A DNA stretch of 33,698 nucleotides from Acanthaster planci (GCF_001949145.1 NW_019091501.1:435881-469578); one strand, 5' to 3'; positions 1 to 8,734 are shown, numbered from the stretch's first letter. Notes: generated from the sequence alone by a model not told the origin. Program-made: numbers and translations.

Positions 1-286
1 CATAAGGAATATTATATTTTTGTACCGTTTTCAACAGCTGCTGATATGACTGACGCGGCAGATGTCTAAATTGTTTTTGATCCTCTCTGATAGCTTTTAT
101 TAATTCTAATCGTGTATGATGTTCGCGCCTAGGTGGCGATAACGGTACGTTATACCGTTTGACAAAATCTTCTAAAAACGCCTTCTTAAATCGAATAAAG
201 TTCGTCAGTATAGGTCGATGTTGTTGATAGCTCATGTCTCTTTTTATGTATAGATTTCTTAAATTTTTATCATTTTTATTCGTCAT
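1..286 (-). CDS. Unidentified ORF start, open at left window edge
   Basis: Reading the minus strand from an ATG at 286-284, an uninterrupted frame of 95 codons runs off the window at base 1. A second in-frame ATG lies at 235-233. The predicted peptide is basic and polar, rich in Arg, Lys, Gln and Tyr, with helix-prone stretches and no obvious signal peptide or membrane segment. I do not recognise the family. A TATATAAA element on the minus strand (around 300-292) sits only about ten bases before the first ATG, and the leader is very AT-rich. That spacing is too short for an ordinary transcript starting ~30 bp downstream of TATA to include the first ATG; the second ATG at 235 fits better. It could be the start of a virus- or transposon-derived gene, or chance. 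The frame is longer than expected by chance in AT-rich DNA but not decisive. Confidence 0.4.
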   Translation of the reverse strand, partial: MTNKNDKNLRNLYIKRDMSYQQHRPILTNFIRFKKAFLEDFVKRYNVPLSPPRREHHTRLELIKAIREDQKQFRHLPRQSYQQLLKTVQKYNIPY

Positions 287-300
287 ACTATTTTTATATA
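287..300 (-). promoter_or_regulatory. Candidate TATA box upstream of the edge ORF
   Basis: The minus strand reads TATATAAAAATAG here, immediately 5' of the ATG at 286 and about 55-65 bases before the in-frame ATG at 235. It is a good TATA match but lies in AT-rich DNA, where such matches arise by chance. Confidence 0.3.
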
Positions 301-458
301 AAGAGCATTTGTTTAAGGCGGTTTGTTTTGATTCGAACAGAGCCAAGGTCAGTTAAGGGAAAATCCCTTTTTTTGTGCAAGTCGGTGCCAGTCACGAGTA
401 TGGGTCACGAGCTAGCGAGCGGCGCCGGGGTCAAAAGGTGAGCGGGAAATCCCCTAGA

Positions 459-605
459 TTTTTGGGTCGATGTACTACCCAAGGGTTTTGATCAAAAACT
501 GGGGGTTCACGACAATTCCGGCATTTTCTCATTTTTTCACATTTAAATGGTTTCGCGGGCTTTTTGGGTCGTATAGGTACCCAAGGGTTTTGAGCAAAAA
601 CCGGG
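459..605. repeat. Pair of ~45-bp direct repeats, 102 bp apart
   Basis: The segment beginning TTTTTGGGTCG and continuing through ACCCAAGGGTTTTGA occurs at 459-504 and again at 561-605 with a few substitutions. Each copy has internal dyad symmetry: GGGTCG...ACCC, and the palindrome TTTTGATCAAAA in the first copy, which is degraded in the second. Confidence 0.6.
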
Positions 606-808
606 CAAAAAGGGGCGTTTTGTCCGGAACTGTCAATTTACATACTACTTGTTATTTGGTGGTGGTGATCACCAAAAGTAGTTGGCAGGGGGTGAAAGCC
701 GTGCCAGTAGTAGGTGGCAGGGGTGAAAACAAAGTCGAAAGAAATAATTCCAGTAGGCCCGGAGAGCGGAATCATACTGCACCCTCCACTTCCTTGTCGC
801 TTTCGAGG

Positions 809-1008
809 ACCGGCCGCTAACCTGTACCACCGACCGCTTCTAGGTGCACCGACCACTTCTAGGTGCACCAGCCGCCGAGTTATTCTACAGCCACTTCTTT
901 GTATAGCACCGGCCGCTTCAGGCACCGGCTGCTTCAAGCTTCTAGCATTGGCAGCCTAGAACCGGCCGCTACCATAGCACCGGCCGCTGGTAAGCTATAC
1001 CGGCCGCT
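809..1008. repeat. Cluster of nine ACCGGCCGCT-like decamers
   Basis: Decamers matching or close to ACCGGCCGCT start at 809, 829, 848, 867, 908, 924, 961, 979 and 999. Spacing is 16-41 bp. The CGGCCG core is palindromic. The same ACCGGCCG core recurs in the 220-bp tandem repeat at 1478-1917, so the two regions may share an origin. Confidence 0.6.
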
Positions 1009-1477
1009 ACATGTTATGTTTTATCGACTGTTTTGCTTCACATGTGTGCACACTGAGCGACAGAGCCACTGCGATTGCTGAAAGTGAGCTCAAAGGCACA
1101 GTGAGCAAACCGAGTGCTTCCTGTCGCGCGTCAGTTGTTCAGCTGAATTAGAAATTACAGGAAAAATACACGATGAGGCTCAGCAGGGAAATATAGGGTC
1201 TTTCACGAATTCTCAGCAGCTACTTTGCCAAGAGCCGCCCTGGCAGTGCAACGCATGGAGGAATTGTTCTAACGGGTAGGAAAGCCGAACAGGTCTTTTC
1301 ATATACAAATGAAACCTTTCATACATTGTATATAAAGACCTGAAAAATTTCGAATTTTAGGTCTTTTCTTCTGTGCTTGAGACTACCTGGCAAAGTAAGG
1401 ACTAAGCAAGTACCCAGAGGAAACAGCCATTCGAACATAAAACAACTCCAGTAGTAGTAAAACTTCTTAGTCGTATA

Positions 1478-1917
1478 CTCAACCCGGAGAAGCAAGATAG
1501 GTTGGACACCAACCGGTAACTAGCGCTCCAGGGATTGCGGTACAGCTTGGAATCAATCGGCCACTGCAGCGGTTGCAGCTAGTATGGTTCGAGAACAACC
1601 GGCCGCGCCAAGGATTGCAGTACAGCTTAGAGATCAAATGGCCACTTCTGAATACGCAGTTGTAGGACAGGTTCGAGAACAACCGGCCGGACAACAACTC
1701 AACCCGGAGAAGCAAGATAGGTTGGACACCAACCGGCAACTAGCGCTCCAGGGATTGCGGTACAGCTTGGAATCAACCGGCCACTGCAGCGGTTGCAGCT
1801 AGTATGGTTCGAGAACAACCGGCCGCGCCAAGGATTGCAGTACAGCTTAGAGATCAAACGGCCATTTCTGAATACACAGTTGTAGGACAGGTTCAAGAAC
1901 AACCGGCCGCGCCAGGG
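1478..1917 (+). repeat. 220-bp tandem duplication
   Basis: The segment starting CTCAACCCGGAGAAGCAAG at 1478 recurs at 1698, an exact 220-bp offset, with only scattered substitutions along its length. Both copies contain internal near-repeats of a shorter motif (GTTCGAGAACAACCGGCCG and variants at about 1588, 1671, 1808 and 1891), so the 220-bp unit looks built from an older ~83-137 bp subrepeat. An open frame crosses each copy, as expected because 220 is not a multiple of three and frames shift between copies. It lies directly upstream of the gypsy-like gag remnant and may be part of that element's leader. Confidence 0.7.
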
Positions 1918-2339
1918 ATTGGAGTGCAGAAAGGGAACCAACCAACCGTTGCTATACGGTTACAGTACCGGTTCGATAACAGCCTGCTGTTCCAGCGACA
2001 GTACCACCTTATGGGAAACGAACTGGATAACCTATGAGAAACAACGTGGACATACAAAGAGATACATTACCACTTGGACAATCTCATGATCTGTCGGGCA
2101 GGCATGTTGGCACAGTAGCCCAGAAAAAATTTCGAAAAACAGTGGCCCATTCGAACTAAATGAAACATCTGCTCTATCCCCAGTTGTGCCAAGGTGCCCT
2201 ACAGTATTCAAAACCGGAATAAACTAGTGGGATCCAAGAAATGATGCCACCAGCAGCAAATCGGAAGGGTGTTGATGATCACCAACTGATCAACAAAGGG
2301 CAGTCTGCTCAAATGAAAGGCATGTGATCTAACCGGACG

Positions 2340-3030
2340 GATATGGTGGGAAGAGCCTGTGGATTTTGTAGATAAAACATTTTGAGATGTGTGCCAGAAT
2401 AAATTGTCGGGGTAACAGTGTGAAATCACTGTAATTAACCGTCCTTTTGACAGGAGCAGCACAGGTCCTGGGAGGCTACCAAAAGAAGCATCTGAGGACT
2501 ACGATTAATTAGTCCAGGCGTTGGAAGTTCAACCCGGTCGGAAGAAAAGAGTTATAAAGAACTCAGATGAGAAACTGGCGACAGAAGGCATGGAAAGCCT
2601 AGTGGAGTTGGCCAAAGGAGGCTTGTTGACAAGTTCTACGTGGATCTGCCGGCCGACAGTCGGGATTATCACGGATGCCGTAGATGAGAGTGAGATATGG
2701 ATAAGGGTTATCCAGATGCGAATGTCAACACTGGATGAAGCTGTGGCGGCTTCGGTTGAATTAGAGGCATTGCTAAGAGTAGAAGAAGAACGCCAGTTAG
2801 CAGACCTCAAGAATACACCATTCTATTTACGCCAACACCTAAGGACCGTGCCACAGAGACAGAGCGATAAACAACTGAGATACCAAGTTAGCATAAAGAA
2901 AGAGCTGAAAATGAAGAAAAAGATTTAGACATCTTGGACCGGCTCGAAGGGTTCACATCAGAAGAACACACACAGACCCAAGTGTTAAGAATGCCTGAAT
3001 TATGGCCATGCAAAGCGACAGTGCCCAAAA
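2340..3030 (+). pseudogene. gag: Ty3/gypsy-like Gag remnant with zinc knuckle
   Basis: Read across several frames, this region resembles the Gag of Ty3/gypsy-type LTR retrotransposons: a weak capsid-like N-terminal part (2340-2520), then a longer open part at 2521-2928 ending in an acidic helix-rich section with a Glu-Leu-Glu-Ala repeat typical of the capsid C-terminal region. At 2983-3024, in the same frame as the 2521 ORF, lies a CX2CX4HX4C zinc knuckle whose second codon is TAA. A TAG at 2926 precedes it. Gag packages element RNA; this copy cannot make a full protein. At least three frame changes and two stops are visible. I infer the family from the capsid-like pattern plus knuckle plus the protease-like stretch that follows; no integrase or reverse transcriptase is present to confirm the clade. 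Confidence 0.6.
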
Positions 3031-3149
3031 CCGAAAGAAGCCGGTACGTCACAGACTGGTGAGAACAGTTCAAATCCAACTGAATCAAAGGAAATTCGGA
3101 AAATTGCTAAGTACTCTGTCTCAGGGCCAAGGCCCAGCAAAGACAGAGG

Positions 3150-3640
3150 GGTTCAACACAAATTTAGTTTGGAATGTTGCTGCTCTAGGTGATGGGTGAC
3201 AGTGTTGACATCGGGGTTAACGGTGTTGATGTAGTTGCTCTAGTGGACACCGTGTGCTCTGCATGTCATGATTTTATCCAAGAGGGTGTTCATGAATACC
3301 TGAAGATGCCCAGCAGAGTGCAACAAGCATGGACACCAAGGCACAACTGGCAAATGATAAGGTGTTGGTCTTGCTGGGGAGGTGGATGCTGAATTTCAGC
3401 TTGGTGGTCAACAATTTCGGTACAGATTTAGAGTAGCCGAGATAAACAATGTGTTATTATGTTTGGATTGTGTGCTAACCAGGAATTGCCTGATCTACGT
3501 TGCAGTGCTCAATCTGGCATGGGGAGCTGGAGCTGCCTTTATGAGAGAGTGGAAAAATTGCAATTTATTGAATTTTGTCAGATGGCATATTTTACTCGAT
3601 TTTCGGAATATAAGCAATTTTATTTGTCAGTCATTGATTG
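3150..3640 (+). pseudogene. Retropepsin-like remnant downstream of gypsy-like Gag
   Basis: Two overlapping frames (about 3189-3392 and 3382-3648) together resemble an aspartic protease of the retropepsin type. There is a hydrophobic strand leading to Ala-Leu-Val-Asp-Thr, then a flap-like region, then a Phe-rich strand and a Leu-rich stretch with the look of the second psi loop. The catalytic Asp-Thr-Gly triad reads Asp-Thr-Val-Cys at about 3244-3255, so the Gly is lost, apparently by a small insertion that also shifts frame. The order after the zinc knuckle fits gag-pro. After 3640 I see no reverse transcriptase, RNase H or integrase, so the element is truncated at its 3' side. Confidence 0.55.
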
Positions 3641-3649
3641 AGATGTAAA

Positions 3650-4430
3650 TGTGTTTAGTTTTTCGGCCTACAGGCCTGATTTTCCAAGGACTAGGCCAAC
3701 GATATGACGCTTTGGGTAGCTTTATAGAGTCCAAGTGTTCCCTTTAAAGATTGACTACTCGTACTTTGAATTAACAAGCCCGTTGAGTCCTTCCAAAATT
3801 GATTTGAGTACTTATCGTGTTTTGTGGTCAGCAGCCTGTGTAAATAATATGGCCATTAGCAGTACATTCAAGGTCACACAAAACCATGCTAGTGTAAATG
3901 CAATCCACACATGTACATGTACTCTTTATGAAGCAAATAATTTATGCGATCATTATTACTGGTTGTACTGCCCATGATAGCTTTGCCTGCAAAGAGATCA
4001 AATCTGCTACAAGCCATGTTATTTTGAATGTCCTTCAGAATTTGTTGGAAATGTTCTGCCCACCTGATTGGACTGTTGTAGAGTATTGAGTTTAAGAGAA
4101 GAAAACTGAGCTCTGGTGAAGTAACGCCCCCAACAGATCAACTTTGTAATAAGTGCGAGTTACACTCAAGTGGCAACTGAAGTGATTTTACAATGTACTT
4201 CTCTGAACATATCTAATGCAGATACATGTATATTTGTTCGCGAACAGGAAGAAAAGTTCAGCCATATGCCTGATAATTGCTTGCTTGCGAGTGTCCATTG
4301 GTGCCGATGACGACGTCTCTCCGAGGAATTAAGAAAACTGGTTGGAGGGGGTGTCTGTGATATCTCCTTTGATGAACGCAGAGCCCAAAGTTGGATACAC
4401 AGTGTCTCCCACAGTAAAGCACAGGATATC
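3650..4430. other. Gap with no recognisable gene
   Basis: Short open frames at 3735-3977 and 3898-4089 overlap and have no recognisable motif. The base composition is AT-rich. No LTR end, terminal repeat or RNA gene is evident. It separates the gypsy-like remnant from the parvovirus-like module. Confidence 0.5.
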
Positions 4431-4434
4431 CTCC

Positions 4435-4917
4435 TCAGGAAGGAGTGGTCCCGGTCCGGGGGGGGGGGTGGGGTTGCACTCTAAAGATGGCGACTCTGTC
4501 TTCCCGGGCAGTCGGCACGTTCTGGGCCACTCTGACCAGGGGACGCGTGTGCAGATATCTCACGATGCCTTCAGGACTAGAAACCCTATCCCAAGATGGT
4601 ATTCTCATACCGAAGTGCTCTACTTCTTGGCACAGACGCTCGGCTCGAGGATCCCTGCCACTAAGAGCAGTCAGGGCCACGAGCAGATGGTAGTGTCTCT
4701 CACCCGGTGCGATCATGCAAGGCCTGCCTCTCTCTGTTGGATCGTGTTCATAAAGCTGCCACTGGTAGTCCCCGAGAGCTCTTGTCACCAACTCTGGAAC
4801 TGCATAGAAAACCTCCGGGTCTACTGCCCTTGACTTGGGAACAATATAGACTAAGTATACATGGCACTCGGCATCGGGTCTTGACCTGCCTCTTGGCTCC
4901 GGTAGCCCTTCTGCCAT
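4435..4917 (-). pseudogene. HUH nickase-like N-terminal fragment (parvovirus NS1-like), copy A
   Basis: A 160-codon frame starts at an ATG with a strong initiation context (G at -3, G at +4). Residues 18-26 form a hydrophobic strand, residues 75-77 are His-Tyr-His followed by Leu-Leu-Val (an HUH metal-site pattern), and Tyr121-Leu lies 44 residues further on, where a nicking tyrosine would be expected. This order (strand, HUH, Tyr) is that of rolling-circle or rolling-hairpin replication nickases; with the TATA leader and palindromes the closest reading is the N-terminal domain of a parvovirus-type NS1. Residues after about 144 run into unrelated sequence across a G-run, so the helicase part is absent. 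The frame has no stops up to that junction. Alternatives: another HUH family (Helitron, CRESS-type Rep) or an unrelated protein. I am fairly sure the frame is real, less sure of the family. Confidence 0.5.
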
Positions 4918-4999
4918 AGCGAGTTAAAAACCTGATGTTTCTGCCAGATTCCCAGCTGTCTCTGTGAGCTCTTCTCTGCTCGGATGCCACGGTTCAAAT

Positions 5000-5071
5000 G
5001 AGAGATGCGCGCATCTCTCTCTCTTATATACTCGAGGTTGTTGCGTTCTTGCGTGCACGCTCGCGCGCGAG
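5000..5071 (-). promoter_or_regulatory. TATA promoter with GC palindromes, copy A
   Basis: On the minus strand TATATAAG lies at 5030-5023, about 106 bases before the ATG at 4917. Immediately downstream in transcription sense is a perfect 20-bp palindrome at 5000-5019 (GAGAGATGCG and its complement). Upstream are two more perfect palindromes: GCGTGCACGC at 5051-5060 and CTCGCGCGCGAG at 5060-5071. Such a TATA plus palindrome cluster is typical of small-DNA-virus promoters near terminal repeats; that link is inference. Confidence 0.6.
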
Positions 5072-5233
5072 TATTGTTCTTTTCAATAACAGAATCTAGA
5101 CTGGGCTCGCTAGGTTAGCCGATTAGGTTTTATAAGAAGAAGCTCTGTCTGATACAATACAATGGATATATTTACACTGTGGAAATAGGAAAAAGCTCAC
5201 CTAACACTCTAGGGACACTAGAAAAAACTGATG

Positions 5234-5290
5234 TTAAACTCATTCCATATGAGTCAAATCTATTTATAGAAACACATAACCAAAACAACT
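5234..5290. repeat. Tail repeat, copy 1 of 3
   Basis: A ~55-bp segment starting TTAAACTCATTCCATATGAG occurs here, at 5733-5790, and at 7350-7404. It includes a small dyad (ACTCAT...ATGAGT). It marks the right end of each parvovirus-like module. Confidence 0.85.
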
Positions 5291-5298
5291 AAGGGTTA

Positions 5299-5728
5299 CA
5301 GCGCGAGGTCTGCGCTTGGAAGCTCTAAACAAAGGGTTGGCTTTGCCTTGTGGGACATCTGAGTGGTGAGCATTGATCTTGATTTAATATATGGATCAAC
5401 TCATTTTTTGGACAGTCGAGCAGTGGACAGTGTTGTTGTTTCTATTTATAGATCACTTTTCTCTTTCCACTTGTCTCTAGTAATCCAGTGATTTTGTTGC
5501 TATTTATATATCACTTTGTATTTTCCATGTGTCTCTAGTAATAAAAGAAAAAGACCGAAGCTCCATGCAATGCAGTGGAATGGAGCATATATACACGTGT
5601 ACCAACATATAGTATGAGAGATCATGCAAGGCCTGTCTCTTTCTGTTGGATCGTGTTCATAAAGCTGCCACTGGTAGTCCGCAAAGCCAACCCTTTGTTT
5701 AGAGTTTCCAAGCGCAGACCTCGCGCTG
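5299..5728. repeat. 48-bp inverted repeat arms flanking 334 bp
   Basis: The left arm at 5299-5346 (starting CAGCGCGAGGTC) and the right arm at 5681-5728 are reverse complements with one mismatch in 48 bp. The right arm is inserted directly after a partial copy of the HUH ORF and directly before a tail repeat; the left arm follows a tail repeat. Between the arms is AT-rich sequence and the 61-bp ORF piece. Terminal-repeat remnant or rearrangement scar are both possible. Confidence 0.85.
5620..5680 (-). pseudogene. 61-bp partial copy of the HUH-like ORF
   Basis: This segment matches 4711-4771 in copy A (and the equivalent part of copy B) with few differences, covering roughly residues 50-69, just upstream of the HUH motif. 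It is flanked by unrelated sequence on the left and by the inverted-repeat arm on the right, so it is a rearranged scrap and not a third full copy. Confidence 0.8.
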
Positions 5729-5732
5729 CATT

Positions 5733-5790
5733 TTAAACTCATTCCATATGAGTCAAATCTATTTATAGAAACACATAACCGAAACACCTA
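5733..5790. repeat. Tail repeat, copy 2 of 3
   Basis: Near-identical to 5234-5290. It directly follows the right inverted-repeat arm, giving the order ORF scrap, arm, tail. Confidence 0.85.
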
Positions 5791-6339
5791 AGGCGCTGGA
5801 GTGGTGCTCGCATGTACTCTGGAGTGTTCAGGGGGTGTGTGTGCGTAAGTTGTCAAGGGAGAACAATGAGCATTGTGATGTCAGAATGGAAGACGCGTCA
5901 CTATGGAGATCATTGTCAATTTTGTTTATATTTATAGATGAATTCATTTCTCTTGACATGCGAGCAGTCAGAAGTGATGAATATATCCAGAGTGGTTTAG
6001 GTACTATGTGACTAGAAATGGATTTCCTTACATGGTATCTAAGAAGTTACTCTATACATGTATATTTAGTAACTAATCACACAAAATAAAAGTCTACACT
6101 AGTATGTCTGTGTTGTTAGTGCATTTATTACTGTACATGTGTTGATTCATTAAAAAACGTGGGTCATTTCATGACTTTATACACTCGCATTTGGTAAAGT
6201 AAATACGGTACTATAGATAAATCCCGGTATTCCATATATTTACAGTGTGTCTTTAGTTCTTTCAAAGTAGTTCTTATATGCAATAAGTCTAAGCTGATGC
6301 CTTTATAGATAAATTTCGAGTAGTTTTCCCGTGCCTCAG
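5791..6339. other. Gap between module copies, nothing recognised
   Basis: AT-rich sequence with no frame of note on either strand and no match to the flanking module that I can see. Confidence 0.5.
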
Positions 6340-7033
6340 TCACGTTAAATCAAACCAGTATATTCCGAGTTGTTCAAACTTCCAGTTCCAGTTTCTGTTT
6401 CTGCACAGCATGTCAAAACGTGTAAACACGGTACCGGTCTCGTTGTCCATGACCTGCCGATGGAACTCTTCCCTGCAAATCGGTTGATATCTGGAAGCCA
6501 GTGACTCTAGCATTAGCCCGTAGGGCATCTGGAGATAAGCGCTCTGCCTCTCCTGTGCTCGAACCTGTTCAGGGGTGGGTTGCACTCTAAAGATAGCGAC
6601 TCTGTTTTCCCCGGGCAGTCGGCACGTTCTGGGCCACTCTGACCAGGGGACGCGCGTGCAGATATCTCACGATGCCTTCAGGACTAGAAACCCTATCCCA
6701 AGATGGTATTCTCATACCGAGGTGCTCTACTTCTTGGGACAGACGCTCGGCTCGAGGATCCCTGCCACTAAGAGCAGTCAGGGCCACGAGCAGATGGTAG
6801 TGTCTCTCACCCGGTGCGATCATGCAAGGCCTGCCTCTCTCTGTTGGATCGTGTTCATAAAGCTGCCACTGGTAGTCCCCGAGAGCTCTTGTCACCAACT
6901 CTGGAACTGCATAGAAAACCTCCGGGTCTACTGCCCTTGACTTGGGAACAATATAAACTAAGTATACATGGCACTCGGGATACTCGGCATCGGGTCTTGA
7001 CCTGCCTCTTGGCTCCGGTAGCCCTTCTGCCAT
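6340..7033 (-). pseudogene. HUH nickase-like fragment (parvovirus NS1-like), copy B, frameshifted
   Basis: The frame starts at the ATG at 7033-7031 and matches copy A including the His-Tyr-His and downstream Tyr-Leu, with three extra residues near position 18. It stops at 6587 after a single-base difference from copy A near 6610. Copy A stays open across the same point, so I read this as a frameshift in B. Past it, the frame at 6585-6340 continues with a Gln/Leu-rich and then aromatic-rich stretch that copy A lacks, and which would lie between the nickase domain and a helicase domain. It ends at a TGA at 6342-6340. No Walker A/B motifs follow, so no helicase. Copy B is therefore the longer record of the ancestral protein but is broken. 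Confidence 0.5.
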
Positions 7034-7115
7034 AGCGAGTTAAAAACCTGATGTTTCTGCCAGATTCCCAGCTGTCTCTGTGAGCTCTTCTCTGCTCGGA
7101 TGCCACGGTTCAAAT

Positions 7116-7187
7116 GAGAGATGCGCGCATCTCTCTCTCTTATATACTCGAGGTTGTTGTGTTCTAGCGTGCACGCTCGCGCGCGAG
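7116..7187 (-). promoter_or_regulatory. TATA promoter with GC palindromes, copy B
   Basis: Same arrangement as in copy A: TATATAAG at 7146-7139, the 20-bp palindrome at 7116-7135, and the palindromes GCGTGCACGC (7167-7176) and CTCGCGCGCGAG (7176-7187). All three palindromes are unchanged in both copies, although nearby bases differ. Confidence 0.6.
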
Positions 7188-7349
7188 TATTGTTCTTTTC
7201 AATAACAGAATCTAGACTGGGCTCGCTAGGTTAGCTGATTAGGTTTAATAAGACGAAGCTCTGTCTGATACAATACAATGCATATATTTACACTGAGGAA
7301 ATGGGAAAAAGCTCACCTAACACTCTAGAGACACTAGAAAAAACTGTCG

Positions 7350-7404
7350 TTAAACTCATTCCATATGAGTCAAATATATTTATAGAAACACATAACCAAA
7401 ACAT
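7350..7404. repeat. Tail repeat, copy 3 of 3
   Basis: Near-identical to 5234-5290 and 5733-5790; ends the copy B module. Confidence 0.85.
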
Positions 7405-7405
7405 A

Positions 7406-8734
7406 ACTATGTAAAGCTGCATGCTGGAAGTCTCCCTCTACCTTTGCCTCTTGCTACCTCAGGGACATCCTTAAAGTGACTCTGTGCATGGCAGGACAAT
7501 CCTACTGTCCGCAGCGCAGATTCCTGCAGAAAGGACAGGTGGCAACGCATCCTGGGGTGAGTTAAGTTCCTAACCTTCCTAATCATACAAGTTTGCCATC
7601 ATTATGGTGCCTATATCTATCCTTTTTGATCGGTGGGAATTTATCCTTCTTTACGACGTTGTATGTTTCGTAGCCAGCCCCCACCTAGACCGGCGCCACT
7701 CTGCATTATATAGTGACTGTTTGAGTAGATAGAGCGCCGTGGACTAGAGAATACCTACCTAAACAGTCCTCACCCTCCCATCCTTCCCACTTTGGTTGGC
7801 ACATTTTTGGTGTCTTTCAAAACATGGCAGTATGACCGCAGTGCATAGTGGGAGGTCATAGGGCACCACGGACGATCAAGTCTTTTACTACAACTACAGG
7901 CGTATGGGGAATTTGCATAATGTAGTGACTGTCTGGAGAGGTACTGTATTCTGTAGTATACTCGTCCCACACTAACTGGGGGAGGATTTAATTGTTTGAA
8001 TAATACCTTCACAGTTCGTTTTTACTTTCAGAAATCTTCAGTCTGTGACAAGGTAGCATACACACATTCACGAGCACTCGTTTGTGTTTGCCTAATTAAG
8101 CAATTAAAATGTGGAACAATAGGTGTGTCATAATTGCACACAGGTAAGCCCATGTTAGCGTCGTTTACTGTACAGTGTATGCTAACTTGCTAAAGTGCAA
8201 ATTTCACCTGCTGGTCAACAATGCCTTCTTAATCGTTCTAACGTGACATTGAGCACATGATCAGGGTGTCATTGGAAAGAAGATATTCAGGCCTTTCTGA
8301 AGACAACTAATGCTTATTACAGAAGTCTGTAGTTTCCCTATAAATTATGGTCGAATTTGGGTTTCCTTTATTTTGATACACCTTGTATAACAACCCGCCC
8401 CCAAAAAGTTAACCTGTAACAGGAAGGCTTGTGATATAATTTCTGTGTTTGCATTGTACTGAAAAAGTTATGTTTGGTACTCTTGATAATTTTGCCGTCT
8501 ACAGTCTTCACGTATGTTACGGGTTGGTTTTGGTTTATAAACGCACAACTCCAGTAATTATTAACTGTTCCGAAACAGCTCGTGCTTTTCTTAAGATTTT
8601 TTTCGTTTTGAAAAATTGTCTCTTCTTTTCCCATTTTCTGCCTATTGACATAACACAGGGCCATTCAACACACGACATTCGGTTCTTACTTTAAGCCGAT
8701 TTCCCTCATACCCGGCACATTGCTACCACCTGAA
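7406..8734. other. Gap with no recognisable gene
   Basis: Open frames at 7770-8012 (-), 8368-8664 (-) and 8449-8694 (+) overlap or lack motifs. A GATACACCTTGTATAA stretch near 8374 resembles ends of dispersed invertebrate repeats but I cannot define an element. Similar phrases starting AGTGACTGT occur near 7713 and 7924. Confidence 0.4.

Larger units (their letters stand above)
301..1470. other. Non-coding stretch with short repeats, no gene recognised
   Basis: The open frames here overlap each other on both strands and resemble nothing I know. The stretch contains a 45-bp direct repeat (459-504 and 561-605), a cluster of ACCGGCCGCT decamers (809-1008), and otherwise unremarkable sequence. 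It may include the leader of the gypsy-like remnant further right, but no LTR boundaries are visible. Confidence 0.5.
4466..5290 (-). repeat. Parvovirus-like module, copy A
   Basis: This stretch is repeated at 6571-7405 with very high identity (my eye count gives only a few dozen differences in ~825 bp). Shared content, read on the minus strand, is: a tail with ATTCCATATGAGT, a GC-rich palindrome pair, a TATA box, a ~105-base leader, and an ATG-initiated HUH-like ORF. Homology to copy B stops at a G-run (4459-4473) on the left and just after ACACATAACC on the right. Confidence 0.85.
6571..7405 (-). repeat. Parvovirus-like module, copy B
   Basis: Direct-orientation duplicate of 4466-5290. It differs by a 9-bp in-frame insertion near the ORF start (a local duplication at about 6978-6990), a 1-bp indel near 6610, and scattered substitutions. 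Unlike copy A, the module sequence continues coherently to the left of 6571, down to about 6340. Confidence 0.85.

Noticed and set aside
4342-4833. Plus-strand frames opposite the HUH-like ORF (also 6575-6940)
   Set aside because: They are mirror frames of the minus-strand ORF; promoter, start context and motif content all favour the minus strand.
8370-8400. GATACACCTTGTATAA followed by a C/A-rich run as a transposon terminus
   Set aside because: No partner end or target duplication could be found within the window.
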